The notes under the pieces were generated by a model. That model ran no database searches. It saw only the letters and a program-made list of their open reading frames with translations, and was not told the DNA's origin. From Amphritea atlantica (GTDB lineage Bacteria; Pseudomonadota; Gammaproteobacteria; Pseudomonadales; Balneatricaceae): DNA of 64,000 nucleotides. Position numbers and translations under genes: made by a program. This document shows, in pieces, positions 40,461 to 49,131 of the stretch (the stretch's first letter is position 1; every line of letters begins with the position of its first letter). The stretch spans positions 186,001-250,000 of the forward strand of contig NZ_JAHKQE010000023.1 in the NCBI RefSeq assembly GCF_018860855.1. The letters run 5' to 3'.

Positions 40461-43313
40461 ATGCTTTTCAGATCTAAATTAATGCAGCGATTCTTTATCA
40501 CGCTGCTGCTCATCATCTCCATGATTTTTACCGCGGTCTATGTTTACTCCGTACCGATGATTAAGCAAAAAGTCTTTGATATTGAACGCAACGCGAGTGG
40601 TATTGCCCTTAATAGCGTGTTCTCTCTCGCCAACAAGATGTATGCCGATACCAAAAAATATCGAACCCAAGCACTCGAGTCTCACAAGAAACGCTTGCAA
40701 ACGGTCGTCGGCCTCGCCGGTTCTTTTTTTGCCAGTTCATTACAGCAAGCCATTGACCGCGGCATGAGCGAACAGCAAGCGCGCACATATGTCCTTGAAC
40801 AGTTGAGAAACTTCAAATATGGCAATAATGACTATATCTGGGTGGCTGACTATAACGGTATTTTAATCTCCCACCCTGACCCTCGCTATCAAGGCCAAGA
40901 TACCGCCAACATTCGCCACAATAATGGCACCTCAGAAGTGCATGAGGTGATCAACCGAGCATTAAAACAGGGTGAAGGCTTTTATCAGTACCCCTGGAAT
41001 CGTTTCGATTCGCAGAAGCCACTAGAGAAGATTTCATTTGTAAAAAACTATCCACAATGGGGCTTTGTCATCGGTTCAGGAGTCTATCTCGATGATCTGG
41101 ATGCTGATATCCAGCGCATTCGTGATGAAACCCTAAAAGAGCTGCGCGAAGGTATCCAAGAGATTAAAATTGCCTCAACCGGCTATCTATTCGTCTTTGA
41201 TGCCAAAACCAATATGCTCATCCACCCCAATGCCAATATCGCCGGGAGCAACTTTCCAGAATTAATTAATCCAGTCACCGGCAATGCGATTGCCAAAGAC
41301 TTAATTCGGGTGGCGGATACAGGTAAAGAGTTGTACTACAAATGGGACAGGCCTGACGATCCCGGCAACTATCAATATGAAAAGCTCTCGTTGGTACGCT
41401 ACCTGCCCGGTTTTGACTGGTACATTTGCTCCTCAGTCTATGTCGATGAACTGCGCAGTAGCGCTGAATTACTCGCTGGACGTATTATCACCATCGCCGT
41501 GATCGCACTGTTTATCGCACTCCTGTTGATGTTTCTATTCAGCCAGTGGATTAGCCAACCGATTAAACGGCTGGCAGACACAGCAGTACGGGTATCCGAC
41601 GGCGATTTATCCGCCACCAGCGGTATTCGGCGTGATGATGAAGTCGGCGTGTTAGCCCATGCCTTCGATACTATGGTGGAACGCTTACGGGATTCGATCA
41701 ATAACCTTGACAGCAAAGTGGCCCAACGCACCCACGCACTGGCCGAGAAAAACCAACAGCTCATGCTCGCCTCCACCTCAATGACTCAAGCGAAAGAAGC
41801 ACTCAGCGAATCAGAACAGCGCCAACGACAGATTCTAGATGCCCTGCCAGCTCAGATTGCCTATCTCGACCCGCAACTCAATATTTTGTTTGTAAACCAA
41901 TTATTTGCCGAGACTTATCAACAAAACAAAGCCTCTATGATGAACAGGTCGTTAGTCGAGGTGATGAGTAAGACTCGTTTCACCGACATCCAATGGCAGC
42001 TAAACAAAGCACAGCAGGGCCAACCCAGTACCGGTGAATATAGCGAAAGCTATGACCAACAACCGGTGATCTGCAAACGGATTCTGATTCCTTGCTTTAA
42101 TCAGGCCAATACCGTTAACGGCATCCTTATTTTGACCTTTGATATCACATCCGAAAAAGATGCCGAACGACAATTAAATGAAGCCCAACGGATGAATGCC
42201 GTCGGTCAGATGGCTGGCGGATTAGCCCATGATTTCAACAATCTGCTAACCATTATTCTCGGCAACCTGTACTCCGTTGGTGATCGTTATGCCGATGATG
42301 ATCAACTGCACCACTATCTTGAGCCCGCCATTCGAGCAACTCGCCGAGGCGCAGATATCACTAGCCGACTGCTATCGTTCTCACGGCGACAACCGCTGTC
42401 ACCTATGCTGATCGACCTTGAGCAACTACTCTCTGATACTATCGAGCTACTGGCCAACTCGTTGCCAGAGAACATCACTATTCAGCTACATAATAATACC
42501 GCTGAGTGGTGGCCGTTTGCCGATCCTGGCCGACTCGAAGATGCTCTGGTTAATCTCGCCTTTAATGCCCGTGACGCGATGCCTGAAGGCGGTAAACTTA
42601 GTTTCATAACACAACACCTCGAGGTAACAGATCGTCTGATCATGGATGAACCGGTGCAACCCGGACAGTATTGTGAAATACGCATTAGCGATAGCGGATC
42701 GGGCTTCACTGATCAAGCACTCGCACAGTGCTTTGAACCCTTCTTTACCAGTAAAACCAACGGCGCAGGCTCAGGTCTAGGCCTCAGTATGGTTTACGGC
42801 TTTGTTAAACAGTCACAAGGCTATATCACTATTCAAAATAATACCGACCAAGGTGTCTGCATCAGACTATTACTGCCAGCCAAAAAGGCAACAGAAGCGA
42901 CCCCCTTGCAGCAACACAATGATAACGTTCAGCCATTGCCAAGTGATCACCGCAAGCTAATCTGCTTAGTAGAAGATGACCCTGATGTCCGTTCGATTGT
43001 GCGACAACAACTGATAACGCTGAATTTTGATGTCATTGATACCCATAGCGGCGAAGAAGCTAAGCGTCTAATCCCCTTGCTGCCATCACTCTATGGTCTC
43101 GTATCGGATGTGATGTTACCTGGCGACCTTGATGGTATTGAACTAGCTAACTGGTTATTCCAACAAAATAGTCATTGCAGGATCATTCTGATCAGTGGAT
43201 ATTCCTATTCTCAAAGCAGAGAGAAACCGATTAATCCGGCTTTCTCTTTATTAAACAAGCCCTTTGACTTAGCCGCCTTGAAAAAGGAGTTTCAAGATAG
43301 TGAAAAGAGATAA
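40461..43313 (+). CDS. Hybrid sensor histidine kinase with double Cache sensor
   Basis: 950 residues. N-terminal helix (about 10-32), a periplasmic double Cache domain (about 35-330; DYIWVADYNGILISHPDPRY, GYLFVFDAKTNMLIHPNA, WYICSSVYVDEL), second helix (about 336-360), HAMP (QWISQPIKRLADTAVRVSDG), PAS (about 450-565), HisKA with the phospho-accepting His590 (GGLAHDFNNLLTI), HATPase (NLAFNARDAMPEGG, GSGLGLSMVYGF), and a C-terminal receiver with Asp883 (SDVMLPG). It senses a small periplasmic molecule, possibly an organic acid. It is followed 60 bp later by an OmpR-type regulator, its likely partner. Confidence 0.94.
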   Translation: MLFRSKLMQRFFITLLLIISMIFTAVYVYSVPMIKQKVFDIERNASGIALNSVFSLANKMYADTKKYRTQALESHKKRLQTVVGLAGSFFASSLQQAIDRGMSEQQARTYVLEQLRNFKYGNNDYIWVADYNGILISHPDPRYQGQDTANIRHNNGTSEVHEVINRALKQGEGFYQYPWNRFDSQKPLEKISFVKNYPQWGFVIGSGVYLDDLDADIQRIRDETLKELREGIQEIKIASTGYLFVFDAKTNMLIHPNANIAGSNFPELINPVTGNAIAKDLIRVADTGKELYYKWDRPDDPGNYQYEKLSLVRYLPGFDWYICSSVYVDELRSSAELLAGRIITIAVIALFIALLLMFLFSQWISQPIKRLADTAVRVSDGDLSATSGIRRDDEVGVLAHAFDTMVERLRDSINNLDSKVAQRTHALAEKNQQLMLASTSMTQAKEALSESEQRQRQILDALPAQIAYLDPQLNILFVNQLFAETYQQNKASMMNRSLVEVMSKTRFTDIQWQLNKAQQGQPSTGEYSESYDQQPVICKRILIPCFNQANTVNGILILTFDITSEKDAERQLNEAQRMNAVGQMAGGLAHDFNNLLTIILGNLYSVGDRYADDDQLHHYLEPAIRATRRGADITSRLLSFSRRQPLSPMLIDLEQLLSDTIELLANSLPENITIQLHNNTAEWWPFADPGRLEDALVNLAFNARDAMPEGGKLSFITQHLEVTDRLIMDEPVQPGQYCEIRISDSGSGFTDQALAQCFEPFFTSKTNGAGSGLGLSMVYGFVKQSQGYITIQNNTDQGVCIRLLLPAKKATEATPLQQHNDNVQPLPSDHRKLICLVEDDPDVRSIVRQQLITLNFDVIDTHSGEEAKRLIPLLPSLYGLVSDVMLPGDLDGIELANWLFQQNSHCRIILISGYSYSQSREKPINPAFSLLNKPFDLAALKKEFQDSEKR

Positions 43314-43373
43314 TCGACATGATAAGTGGGCCGTCCGGCAACCCAGCCCTCTTTTCGAAAGACGGAGACATAT

Positions 43374-44081
43374 GTGAGTAACCATAAAATCATCTACGTC
43401 ATTGATGACGAAAAAGATATCTGCCAACTAGTCAGCCAAGAGCTCGAGCAGTTTGGTTATCATGTTCGTAGTTTTACCACCGGTGCACAAGCTTGCCACG
43501 CCATACGTACCCGACCACCGGTACTCTGCATCATTGACCTAGGCCTTCCCGATATGGATGGCATGGAGCTGGTTAAGCAGCTCTGCGAGCTACATAGCAT
43601 TGGCATCATGATACTATCTGGGCGCAACAGCGTACCTGACAAGGTGCTAGGGCTGGAGCTTGGCGCTGATGATTATATTGTTAAACCCTTTATTCCTCGC
43701 GAGCTGGTTGCACGGGTTAACAGCTTAGTCCGCCGTATTACCAATACCGAAACGCAAGCCAAAAACGAAACCCGTACCGCTCGGTTTGCCAACCTAAGTT
43801 ACGATCCCAAAACATTAAGCCTAACCCGCACCGACGGACGCCAAGCTGAACTCAGCTCCGCGGAACATGAACTACTGATAAAGCTACTGAAAACCCCCAA
43901 AACGATACTGTCTCGCGACCAATTAATGGGCGATAGCACCGGACCATTTGACCGTAGCATTGATGTCAGAATGTCCCGAGTACGCAAAAAAGTTGAACAG
44001 GACCCGAAAAACCCTGAAATTATCAAAACCATTTATGGCGTAGGCTATATTCTCACCACGGATGTCAGCTGGCATAACTAG
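43374..44081 (+). CDS. OmpR-family response regulator
   Basis: 235 residues from GTG at 43374, preferred because GGAG lies 6 nt upstream and the receiver starts right after; a GTG at 43326 would add 16 residues without a ribosome-binding site. Receiver: acidic pair in VIDDEKD, phospho-acceptor Asp55 (IIDLGLPDMDG), Lys in YIVKPF. C-terminal winged helix (about 140-232; LSSAEHELLIKLLKTP, RSIDVRMSRVRKKVE, IKTIYGVGYIL). Paired with the hybrid kinase directly upstream; a phosphorelay from His590 to Asp883 or straight to Asp55 is plausible. Followed by a hairpin. Confidence 0.93.
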   Translation: MSNHKIIYVIDDEKDICQLVSQELEQFGYHVRSFTTGAQACHAIRTRPPVLCIIDLGLPDMDGMELVKQLCELHSIGIMILSGRNSVPDKVLGLELGADDYIVKPFIPRELVARVNSLVRRITNTETQAKNETRTARFANLSYDPKTLSLTRTDGRQAELSSAEHELLIKLLKTPKTILSRDQLMGDSTGPFDRSIDVRMSRVRKKVEQDPKNPEIIKTIYGVGYILTTDVSWHN

Positions 44082-44105
44082 CCCGTCATCTAAAAATACA
44101 AAACC

Positions 44106-44130
44106 GACCTCAACCTCGTTGAGGTCTTCT
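44106..44130 (+). terminator. Terminator of the two-component pair
   Basis: Perfect 9-bp stem GACCTCAAC / GTTGAGGTC with a 3-nt loop, then TTCT, 25 bp after the stop codon. Confidence 0.65.
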
Positions 44131-44222
44131 CTGCACTTTTACCGAGCATACCGAGCAAGCACTCAGCCTAAAGCTCAAACTCAGTCAAAAAACCAGTCTT
44201 AGCTGATAAACAAAAAAATGAA

Positions 44223-44237
44223 GCACTAACTTAGTGC
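44223..44237. promoter_or_regulatory. NtrC-like binding dyad 1
   Basis: GCACTAACTTAGTGC, a perfect 7-bp dyad around one base. It matches the NtrC site pattern GCAC-Y-N5-R-GTGC (known from glnA, e.g. GCACTATATTGGTGC). It lies 277 bp upstream of the 74-residue gene. Confidence 0.55.
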
Positions 44238-44480
44238 AAAAATAGAAAAAGTCACCTAAAAATAATACTCAGCACAATAATTAACCAAAATATTAACGAT
44301 TGCTTTAAAACCGGTAGATCCAAAGCTATTACTTAATCAACAACTTCCACAATAGATTAGAAAAACTCATCATAAAGGTGAAAAACTATACTTTGTCAGA
44401 GACTCACTTTCTAGATAATCTGCGCGCGTACTCAAAAACGACCTAACAAGATGCAAAGCCAATATGACCGCATCTAAAAA

Positions 44481-44495
44481 GCACTAAATTAGTGC
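44481..44495. promoter_or_regulatory. NtrC-like binding dyad 2
   Basis: GCACTAAATTAGTGC followed by A, again fitting GCAC-Y-N5-R-GTGC. It ends 18 bp before the ATG of the 74-residue gene. It is identical to dyad 1 except at one central base. Such a close position could mean repression of this gene or an enhancer for something downstream. Confidence 0.55.
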
Positions 44496-44513
44496 ATTAA
44501 TTGGAATAAAACC

Positions 44514-44738
44514 ATGTTAACTACTTACTACTATATCGACCTTTACAACAAACAGATGCAAAACCGTCCTGAGTCTGAGCGTGAATACTTTATGCGTATG
44601 GCTTATGAAATGGAACAAACACGCATTGCTGAAAAGCGCGCTGAACGAAAGCAAAAACTAACTGCTTTGTTTACTGCCGCAGCACGTCTATTCAAGGTTA
44701 AACGTACGCCAAACCTTGAATCACTATACGGACATTAA
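44514..44738 (+). CDS. Small orphan protein, 74 residues
   Basis: I do not recognise the family. The N-terminal half is rich in Tyr and Met (MLTTYYYIDLYNKQMQNRP), the middle is a charged helix (EREYFMRMAYEMEQTRIAEK, RAERKQKL), and the end is basic (KVKRTPNLESLYGH). No signal peptide or membrane helix. A weak GGAA lies 9 nt upstream of the ATG. Two NtrC-like dyads precede it and the ammonium transporter fusion follows, so it may be a nitrogen-responsive small protein, which is inference from position only. Good codon use and the regulatory sites argue that it is real. Confidence 0.6.
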   Translation: MLTTYYYIDLYNKQMQNRPESEREYFMRMAYEMEQTRIAEKRAERKQKLTALFTAAARLFKVKRTPNLESLYGH

Positions 44739-44943
44739 AACGATGCCTGTTATTATGCAGCAGAGCCTGATCACAGCACCCAGTCAGGCCGAGCTGCATA
44801 AACCTCTAAAGCTCTCAATCTACTCTTACGCTTCATAACCCCGCCCAATCTCAGCCTCATAGATCTGATCAAAGCCGCATAGTCATCTCGGTCTAATTAG
44901 CACTCTGTCATATCATTCAGAATCAATCTAAATCAACGTTTGT

Positions 44944-44969
44944 GTTATCGTAAAATTTGACACGATAAC
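44944..44969. promoter_or_regulatory. Dyad upstream of the Amt fusion gene
   Basis: Perfect 8-bp arms GTTATCGT / ACGATAAC separated by 10 bp, about 215-240 bp before the sigma-54-like promoter. The distance suits an enhancer-type site; the binding protein is unknown. Confidence 0.35.
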
Positions 44970-45183
44970 TTCCCATTTTTCATCAATAGCACCAATAACA
45001 CCGTTTAAAAATCAGTTGCGAATCCACAAACTGAGTAGCTATCACGCCTCTTTGCAGGCATTGCGAAATATTAAACCTGCTCTTCTGGACATATTTTAGC
45101 TAGACTAAACTGATCATAATCGTCAATAGTTATAAACATGGCTCGTTTATAACCACGATAACTCACTATGTCAGATCGCATTT

Positions 45184-45199
45184 GGGCTTGTTTCTTGCT
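45184..45199 (+). promoter_or_regulatory. Sigma-54-like (-24/-12) promoter of the Amt-GGDEF-EAL gene
   Basis: GGGCTTGTTTCTTGCT compared with TGGCACGN4TTGCW: the invariant GG and GC are both present with the required 10-bp spacing, TTGCT is perfect and the C and G of the -24 part also fit. It starts 69 bp before the ATG, giving a leader of about 40 nt. Ammonium transporter genes are often driven by sigma-54 with NtrC. Confidence 0.55.
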
Positions 45200-45252
45200 T
45201 TAAATTTAGCCTGTGATGCTCCACCTCTGACTCGACAATAGGCCACAACGCC

Positions 45253-48200
45253 ATGGATTTACTTTGGATACTGTTTGGCGCCATGCTGGTATTTATGATG
45301 CAAGCTGGCTTTTTATGCCTTGAAAGCGGCCTCGTTCGCAGTAAAAACAGTATCAATGTGGCCGCCAAAAACATAACCGATTTCATTATATCCAGCACTT
45401 TATTCTGGGCCTTCGGCTTTGCCTTTATGTTCGGAGACAGTTATTCCGACCTCATCGGTACCAGTGGTTTTTTCTTTGGAGAGAATGCCTCTCCACGCGA
45501 TTTAAGTATCTTTCTATTTCAGATGATGTTTTGTGGCACGGCTGCCACACTCGTGTCTGGCGCGGTCGCTGAGCGAATGAGCTATCTCGGCTACATTATT
45601 ACCTCCATCATCATCAGCCTGCTGATCTACCCCATCGTGGGTCACTGGGCTTGGGGTGGCGTTGTGTCAGGGACAACATCGGGTTGGTTAGCCTTAGCGG
45701 GCTTTGTTGATTTTGCCGGCTCGACGATGGTCCACTCCGTTGGCGGCTGGGTTGCACTGGCTGCGATCATCGTGATTGGCCCACGCATTGGCCGCTTTAA
45801 TGACGACAAAAGACACATCCCCGGCAGCAATATTCCCATCGCTATGCTCGGCGCTTTATTACTTTGGTTTGGTTGGTTTGGTTTTAACGGTGGCAGCACA
45901 TTAGCCTGGACCGATGCGGTGCCTGGGATACTGTTAAATACCTGCCTTGCTGCATTTTGGGGCGGCATCGCGGCCATCGTGATCAAATATCTCACCGATG
46001 GCTATATTGATATCTCGCAAATTATCAACGGTGTCCTCGGTGGCCTGGTTGCGATCACCGCAAACTGCCATGCAGTATCGGTGACTGAAGCGGCCTTTAT
46101 CGCTGGTATAGCGGGCTTTATAGTCGTGTATAGCAGTAATTTACTGCTCTATCTCAAATTAGATGATGCCATTGGCGTTATCCCAGTACACCTGTTTGCC
46201 GGTATCTGGGGCACCATCGCGGTCGCCCTATTTGGTGAACCGGCCATTCTCGGCACAGGCTTATCGCGGCCGGATCAACTAGCGTCTCAATTTATGGGTA
46301 TTGCTACCGTCGGCCTGTATAGCTTCTCGGTCGCCTATATTATGTTGAGTTTAATCAACAAAATGTATCCTTTGAGAGTCTCTTCAGATGCTGAACTCAA
46401 TGGTCTGAATGTTTCTGAACACCGTGTGACTACCGAAGTATTTGATCTATTATCCGCGATGAACCAGCAACAGATTCGCTCCGATTATTCCTCGCCCGTC
46501 CCCGTTGAGCCCTTTACTGAGGTAGGCCAGATCGCTCAAGAATACAATCGTGTCATTGACAAGGTGCAACAAGAGATTCAAGAAAGAGACCGCGCGTTTA
46601 ACGCCTTCAAAGAGAGTGAATACCGTAACGGTGCCATTCTTGAGGCCGCGATGGATTGCATTATTACGATTAATGAGCAGGCACAGGTTGTCACCTTTAA
46701 CCCAGCGGCTGAACAATGCTTTGGCATTACCGCCAGCATCGTCCTCGGAGAGGATTTCTTCCAACTATTTATGGAGGCCGAATCACGTAAACTCGCCGCG
46801 AAAAGTCTCGCCAAAGGATTCACCACGGGGGAAGGTTTAGTCCTCAAGCGACAGAACATATCTAACTTAACCCGTTATGATAAAGAAACCTTTCCCGCCG
46901 AGATCGTTGTCACTCAAACGACTGATCTAAATGCGTTTAAAAAACAATATACGCTACACATCCGCGACATTACTAAACAGGTAAAACTGCAAAATCGACT
47001 AAAACTGTTAGCTTATAACGATCCGCTCACAGGGCTATACAACCGCACCTATCTTATGCGCACGCTGGAACGCTTGATCGTAAAATATACAGAAAGCCCC
47101 GGAACCGTAGTGCTCATGTTTCTGGATCTCGACCAGTTTAAAAGGATCAATGACACCTTAGGCCATAATGCCGGTGATATCTTATTGCGTGAAGTCGCCA
47201 AGCGACTCAAAACGGTGATCCGTGATTCCGATCTCGTGGCGCGCTGGGGAGGTGATGAGTTTGTAATCGTGTTATCCGGCCAGCTAGATGAATCATTAGC
47301 CACCAAGAAAGCAAACGAAATACTCACAGTGATGCGCGACTCCATCACCTTACTTAATAATGAATTAACTGTACTGACCAGTATTGGCATCGCCATGTCG
47401 GTCAACGGCCAAACCAATGCCGAGCGTTTATTACAACATGCTGATCTAGCCATGTATCAGGCTAAAAATAACGGACGCAACACCTATAGCCTATTTCTCC
47501 CGCAAATGGAGAAGGAAGCCCAGCTACACTCTTGGATAGAAAACGAACTGCCCAGTGCAATGCAAAATCACCAGTTATATTTGCAATATCAGCCAAAGGT
47601 TAACTGTGTCAGCAATACCATTGTTGGTTTTGAAGCGTTACTCAGGTGGCAACATCCAGAGCATGGCTTTGTTTCTCCCGCTGAGTTTATTCCCGTGATC
47701 GAAAACACCAATCTTATCATTACGGTTGGTGAGTGGGTGCTCTCAGAAGTGACACAGCAACTGGCCAACTGGCGTGAAGAAGGCGTACCGTTACTGCCTA
47801 TCGCCGTCAACATATCCGGTTATCACCTGCATTCACCCACGCTTATTCCCTATATCGATCAGTGCCTGAGACAACGTAATCTCAACCCCGAACTGATTGA
47901 AATAGAAATAACCGAGGGCGCGTTAACCGGCAATAGTGATGAAAGCATCGATGCGATGCGAGCATTAAAAGCGATCCATATTAAGCTGGCGATTGATGAC
48001 TTTGGTACCGGTTATTCATCCCTGAGCTATCTGAAAAAATTCCCAGTGGATATCCTCAAAATTGATCGCGCCTTTGTTCGAGAATGCTATTCCAATAAAG
48101 AGGATGCCGCTATCTGCAAGGCAATTATTAGCCTTGCGAAGAGTTTAGAATTAGAGATTGTCGCTGAAGGAGTAGAAAATCAGGCCCAGTTAGCGTTCTT

Positions 48201-48315
48201 AGGCTTTCAAGGTTGTGATATTTATCAAGGTTTCTATTTCAGCAAGGCGGTCAGTGCCGACAAAGTAACAGCTCTATTGATGGAGCCCCTGCCCGATATT
48301 ACCTTGAACAACTAA
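45253..48315 (+). CDS. Ammonium transporter (Amt)-PAS-GGDEF-EAL fusion protein
   Basis: 1020 residues. Residues 1-375 are a complete Amt/Rh channel with eleven helices. The conduction residues are kept: the twin His161 (DFAGSTMVHSVGGW) and His313 (GVIPVHLFAGIWG), Asp153, Phe93 (MMFCGTAATLVSGAVAER) and Phe209-Ser215 (WFGFNGGS). Then come a linker, a PAS domain (about 455-575), GGDEF (RWGGDEFVIV; DLDQFKRINDTLGHN) and EAL (FEALLRWQHPEHG; IDDFGTGYSSLSYL; DILKIDRAFV). All sites look intact. It should couple ammonium binding or flux to cyclic di-GMP level, a transceptor role (inference). Amt domains fused to signalling outputs are known, but this full architecture is uncommon. Preceded by a sigma-54-like promoter. 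Confidence 0.95.
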   Translation: MDLLWILFGAMLVFMMQAGFLCLESGLVRSKNSINVAAKNITDFIISSTLFWAFGFAFMFGDSYSDLIGTSGFFFGENASPRDLSIFLFQMMFCGTAATLVSGAVAERMSYLGYIITSIIISLLIYPIVGHWAWGGVVSGTTSGWLALAGFVDFAGSTMVHSVGGWVALAAIIVIGPRIGRFNDDKRHIPGSNIPIAMLGALLLWFGWFGFNGGSTLAWTDAVPGILLNTCLAAFWGGIAAIVIKYLTDGYIDISQIINGVLGGLVAITANCHAVSVTEAAFIAGIAGFIVVYSSNLLLYLKLDDAIGVIPVHLFAGIWGTIAVALFGEPAILGTGLSRPDQLASQFMGIATVGLYSFSVAYIMLSLINKMYPLRVSSDAELNGLNVSEHRVTTEVFDLLSAMNQQQIRSDYSSPVPVEPFTEVGQIAQEYNRVIDKVQQEIQERDRAFNAFKESEYRNGAILEAAMDCIITINEQAQVVTFNPAAEQCFGITASIVLGEDFFQLFMEAESRKLAAKSLAKGFTTGEGLVLKRQNISNLTRYDKETFPAEIVVTQTTDLNAFKKQYTLHIRDITKQVKLQNRLKLLAYNDPLTGLYNRTYLMRTLERLIVKYTESPGTVVLMFLDLDQFKRINDTLGHNAGDILLREVAKRLKTVIRDSDLVARWGGDEFVIVLSGQLDESLATKKANEILTVMRDSITLLNNELTVLTSIGIAMSVNGQTNAERLLQHADLAMYQAKNNGRNTYSLFLPQMEKEAQLHSWIENELPSAMQNHQLYLQYQPKVNCVSNTIVGFEALLRWQHPEHGFVSPAEFIPVIENTNLIITVGEWVLSEVTQQLANWREEGVPLLPIAVNISGYHLHSPTLIPYIDQCLRQRNLNPELIEIEITEGALTGNSDESIDAMRALKAIHIKLAIDDFGTGYSSLSYLKKFPVDILKIDRAFVRECYSNKEDAAICKAIISLAKSLELEIVAEGVENQAQLAFLGFQGCDIYQGFYFSKAVSADKVTALLMEPLPDITLNN

Positions 48316-48331
48316 AAGGGCTCCATCAATA
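48275..48331 (+). repeat. Inverted repeat across the stop codon of the Amt fusion gene
   Basis: Perfect 14-bp arms TATTGATGGAGCCC (48275-48288) and GGGCTCCATCAATA (48318-48331), 29 nt apart, with the TAA at 48313-48315 in the loop. No T-run. It could protect the mRNA 3' end or act as a termination aid between convergent genes. Confidence 0.55.
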
Positions 48332-48368
48332 TGGCACCGTAAGCCGGTTAGCGCTTCTCAACTCGGCC

Positions 48369-49130
48369 TTAGCTTCTGATACGATAACCGGTGCGAAAGA
48401 TCCACCAAACAGTGGTCAGACAGATCAACAGAAATACCAATGTCATCCCCAAGCTAACCGCGACATTCACATCCGCCACGCCATAGAAAGCCCAACGAAA
48501 ACCGCTAATAAGATAAACCACCGGATTAAACAGCGTCAGGGTTTGCCAAGGCTGTGGCAGCATACTGATAGAGTAGAACGCACCACCGAGAAAAGTCAGC
48601 GGCGTGACCACCATCAAGGGGATCACCTGCAATTTCTGAAAGTCATCGGCCCAGATACCAATAATAAAACCGAACAAACTAAAGGTAATGGCCGTCAGGA
48701 TCAGAAACGCCAACATCCAAAACGGATGCTGAATATGATAATCAACAAAAATTTGCGCCGTCAGTAAGATCAATAAACCGAGAGTAACCGATTTAGTCGC
48801 CGCTGCACCGACATAACCGATGACAATCTCCATCGACGATACTGGGGCGGATAACACCTCATAAATGGTGCCGGAAAACTTAGGAAAGAAAATACCAAAG
48901 GAGGCGTTAGAGATACTCTCACTCAACAGAGACAGCATGACTAACCCCGGAATAATAAAGGCACCGTAGCTGATCCCATCGATATTTCCCATGCGCGAAC
49001 CGATCGCCGTACCAAACACAATAAAGTAGAGTGATGTGGACAACACCGGCGAAGCAATACTTTGCATCAAGGTACGAAAGGTACGCGCCATCTCAAACTT
49101 ATAGATCGCTCGAATTGCATACAGATTCAT
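48369..49130 (-). CDS. yadH: ABC-2 type exporter permease (YadH-like)
   Basis: 253 residues from ATG at 49130 ([18 protein letters not shown]). The open frame runs further upstream into the ATPase gene, but this start lies 1 bp after the ATPase stop and gives the family length (E. coli YadH 256). About six membrane helices; the ABC-2 signature region [20 protein letters not shown] is present. It forms an exporter with the upstream ATPase; substrate unknown. Confidence 0.9.
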   Translation of the reverse strand: MNLYAIRAIYKFEMARTFRTLMQSIASPVLSTSLYFIVFGTAIGSRMGNIDGISYGAFIIPGLVMLSLLSESISNASFGIFFPKFSGTIYEVLSAPVSSMEIVIGYVGAAATKSVTLGLLILLTAQIFVDYHIQHPFWMLAFLILTAITFSLFGFIIGIWADDFQKLQVIPLMVVTPLTFLGGAFYSISMLPQPWQTLTLFNPVVYLISGFRWAFYGVADVNVAVSLGMTLVFLLICLTTVWWIFRTGYRIRS

Positions 49131-49131
49131 C

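Larger units (their letters stand above)
44739..45252. other. Intergenic region upstream of the ammonium transporter fusion
   Basis: 514 bp without a gene. It contains a stem at 44757-44797 (GCAGC and GCCTGA paired with TCAGGC and GCTGC) that may end the small-gene transcript, a dyad at 44944-44969 and the sigma-54-like promoter at 45184. Confidence 0.55.

Noticed and set aside
44291-44330. Possible sigma-54 promoter (GG-N10-GC) upstream of the 74-residue gene
   Set aside because: Only the GG, GC and two other bases fit; the TT before GC is missing.
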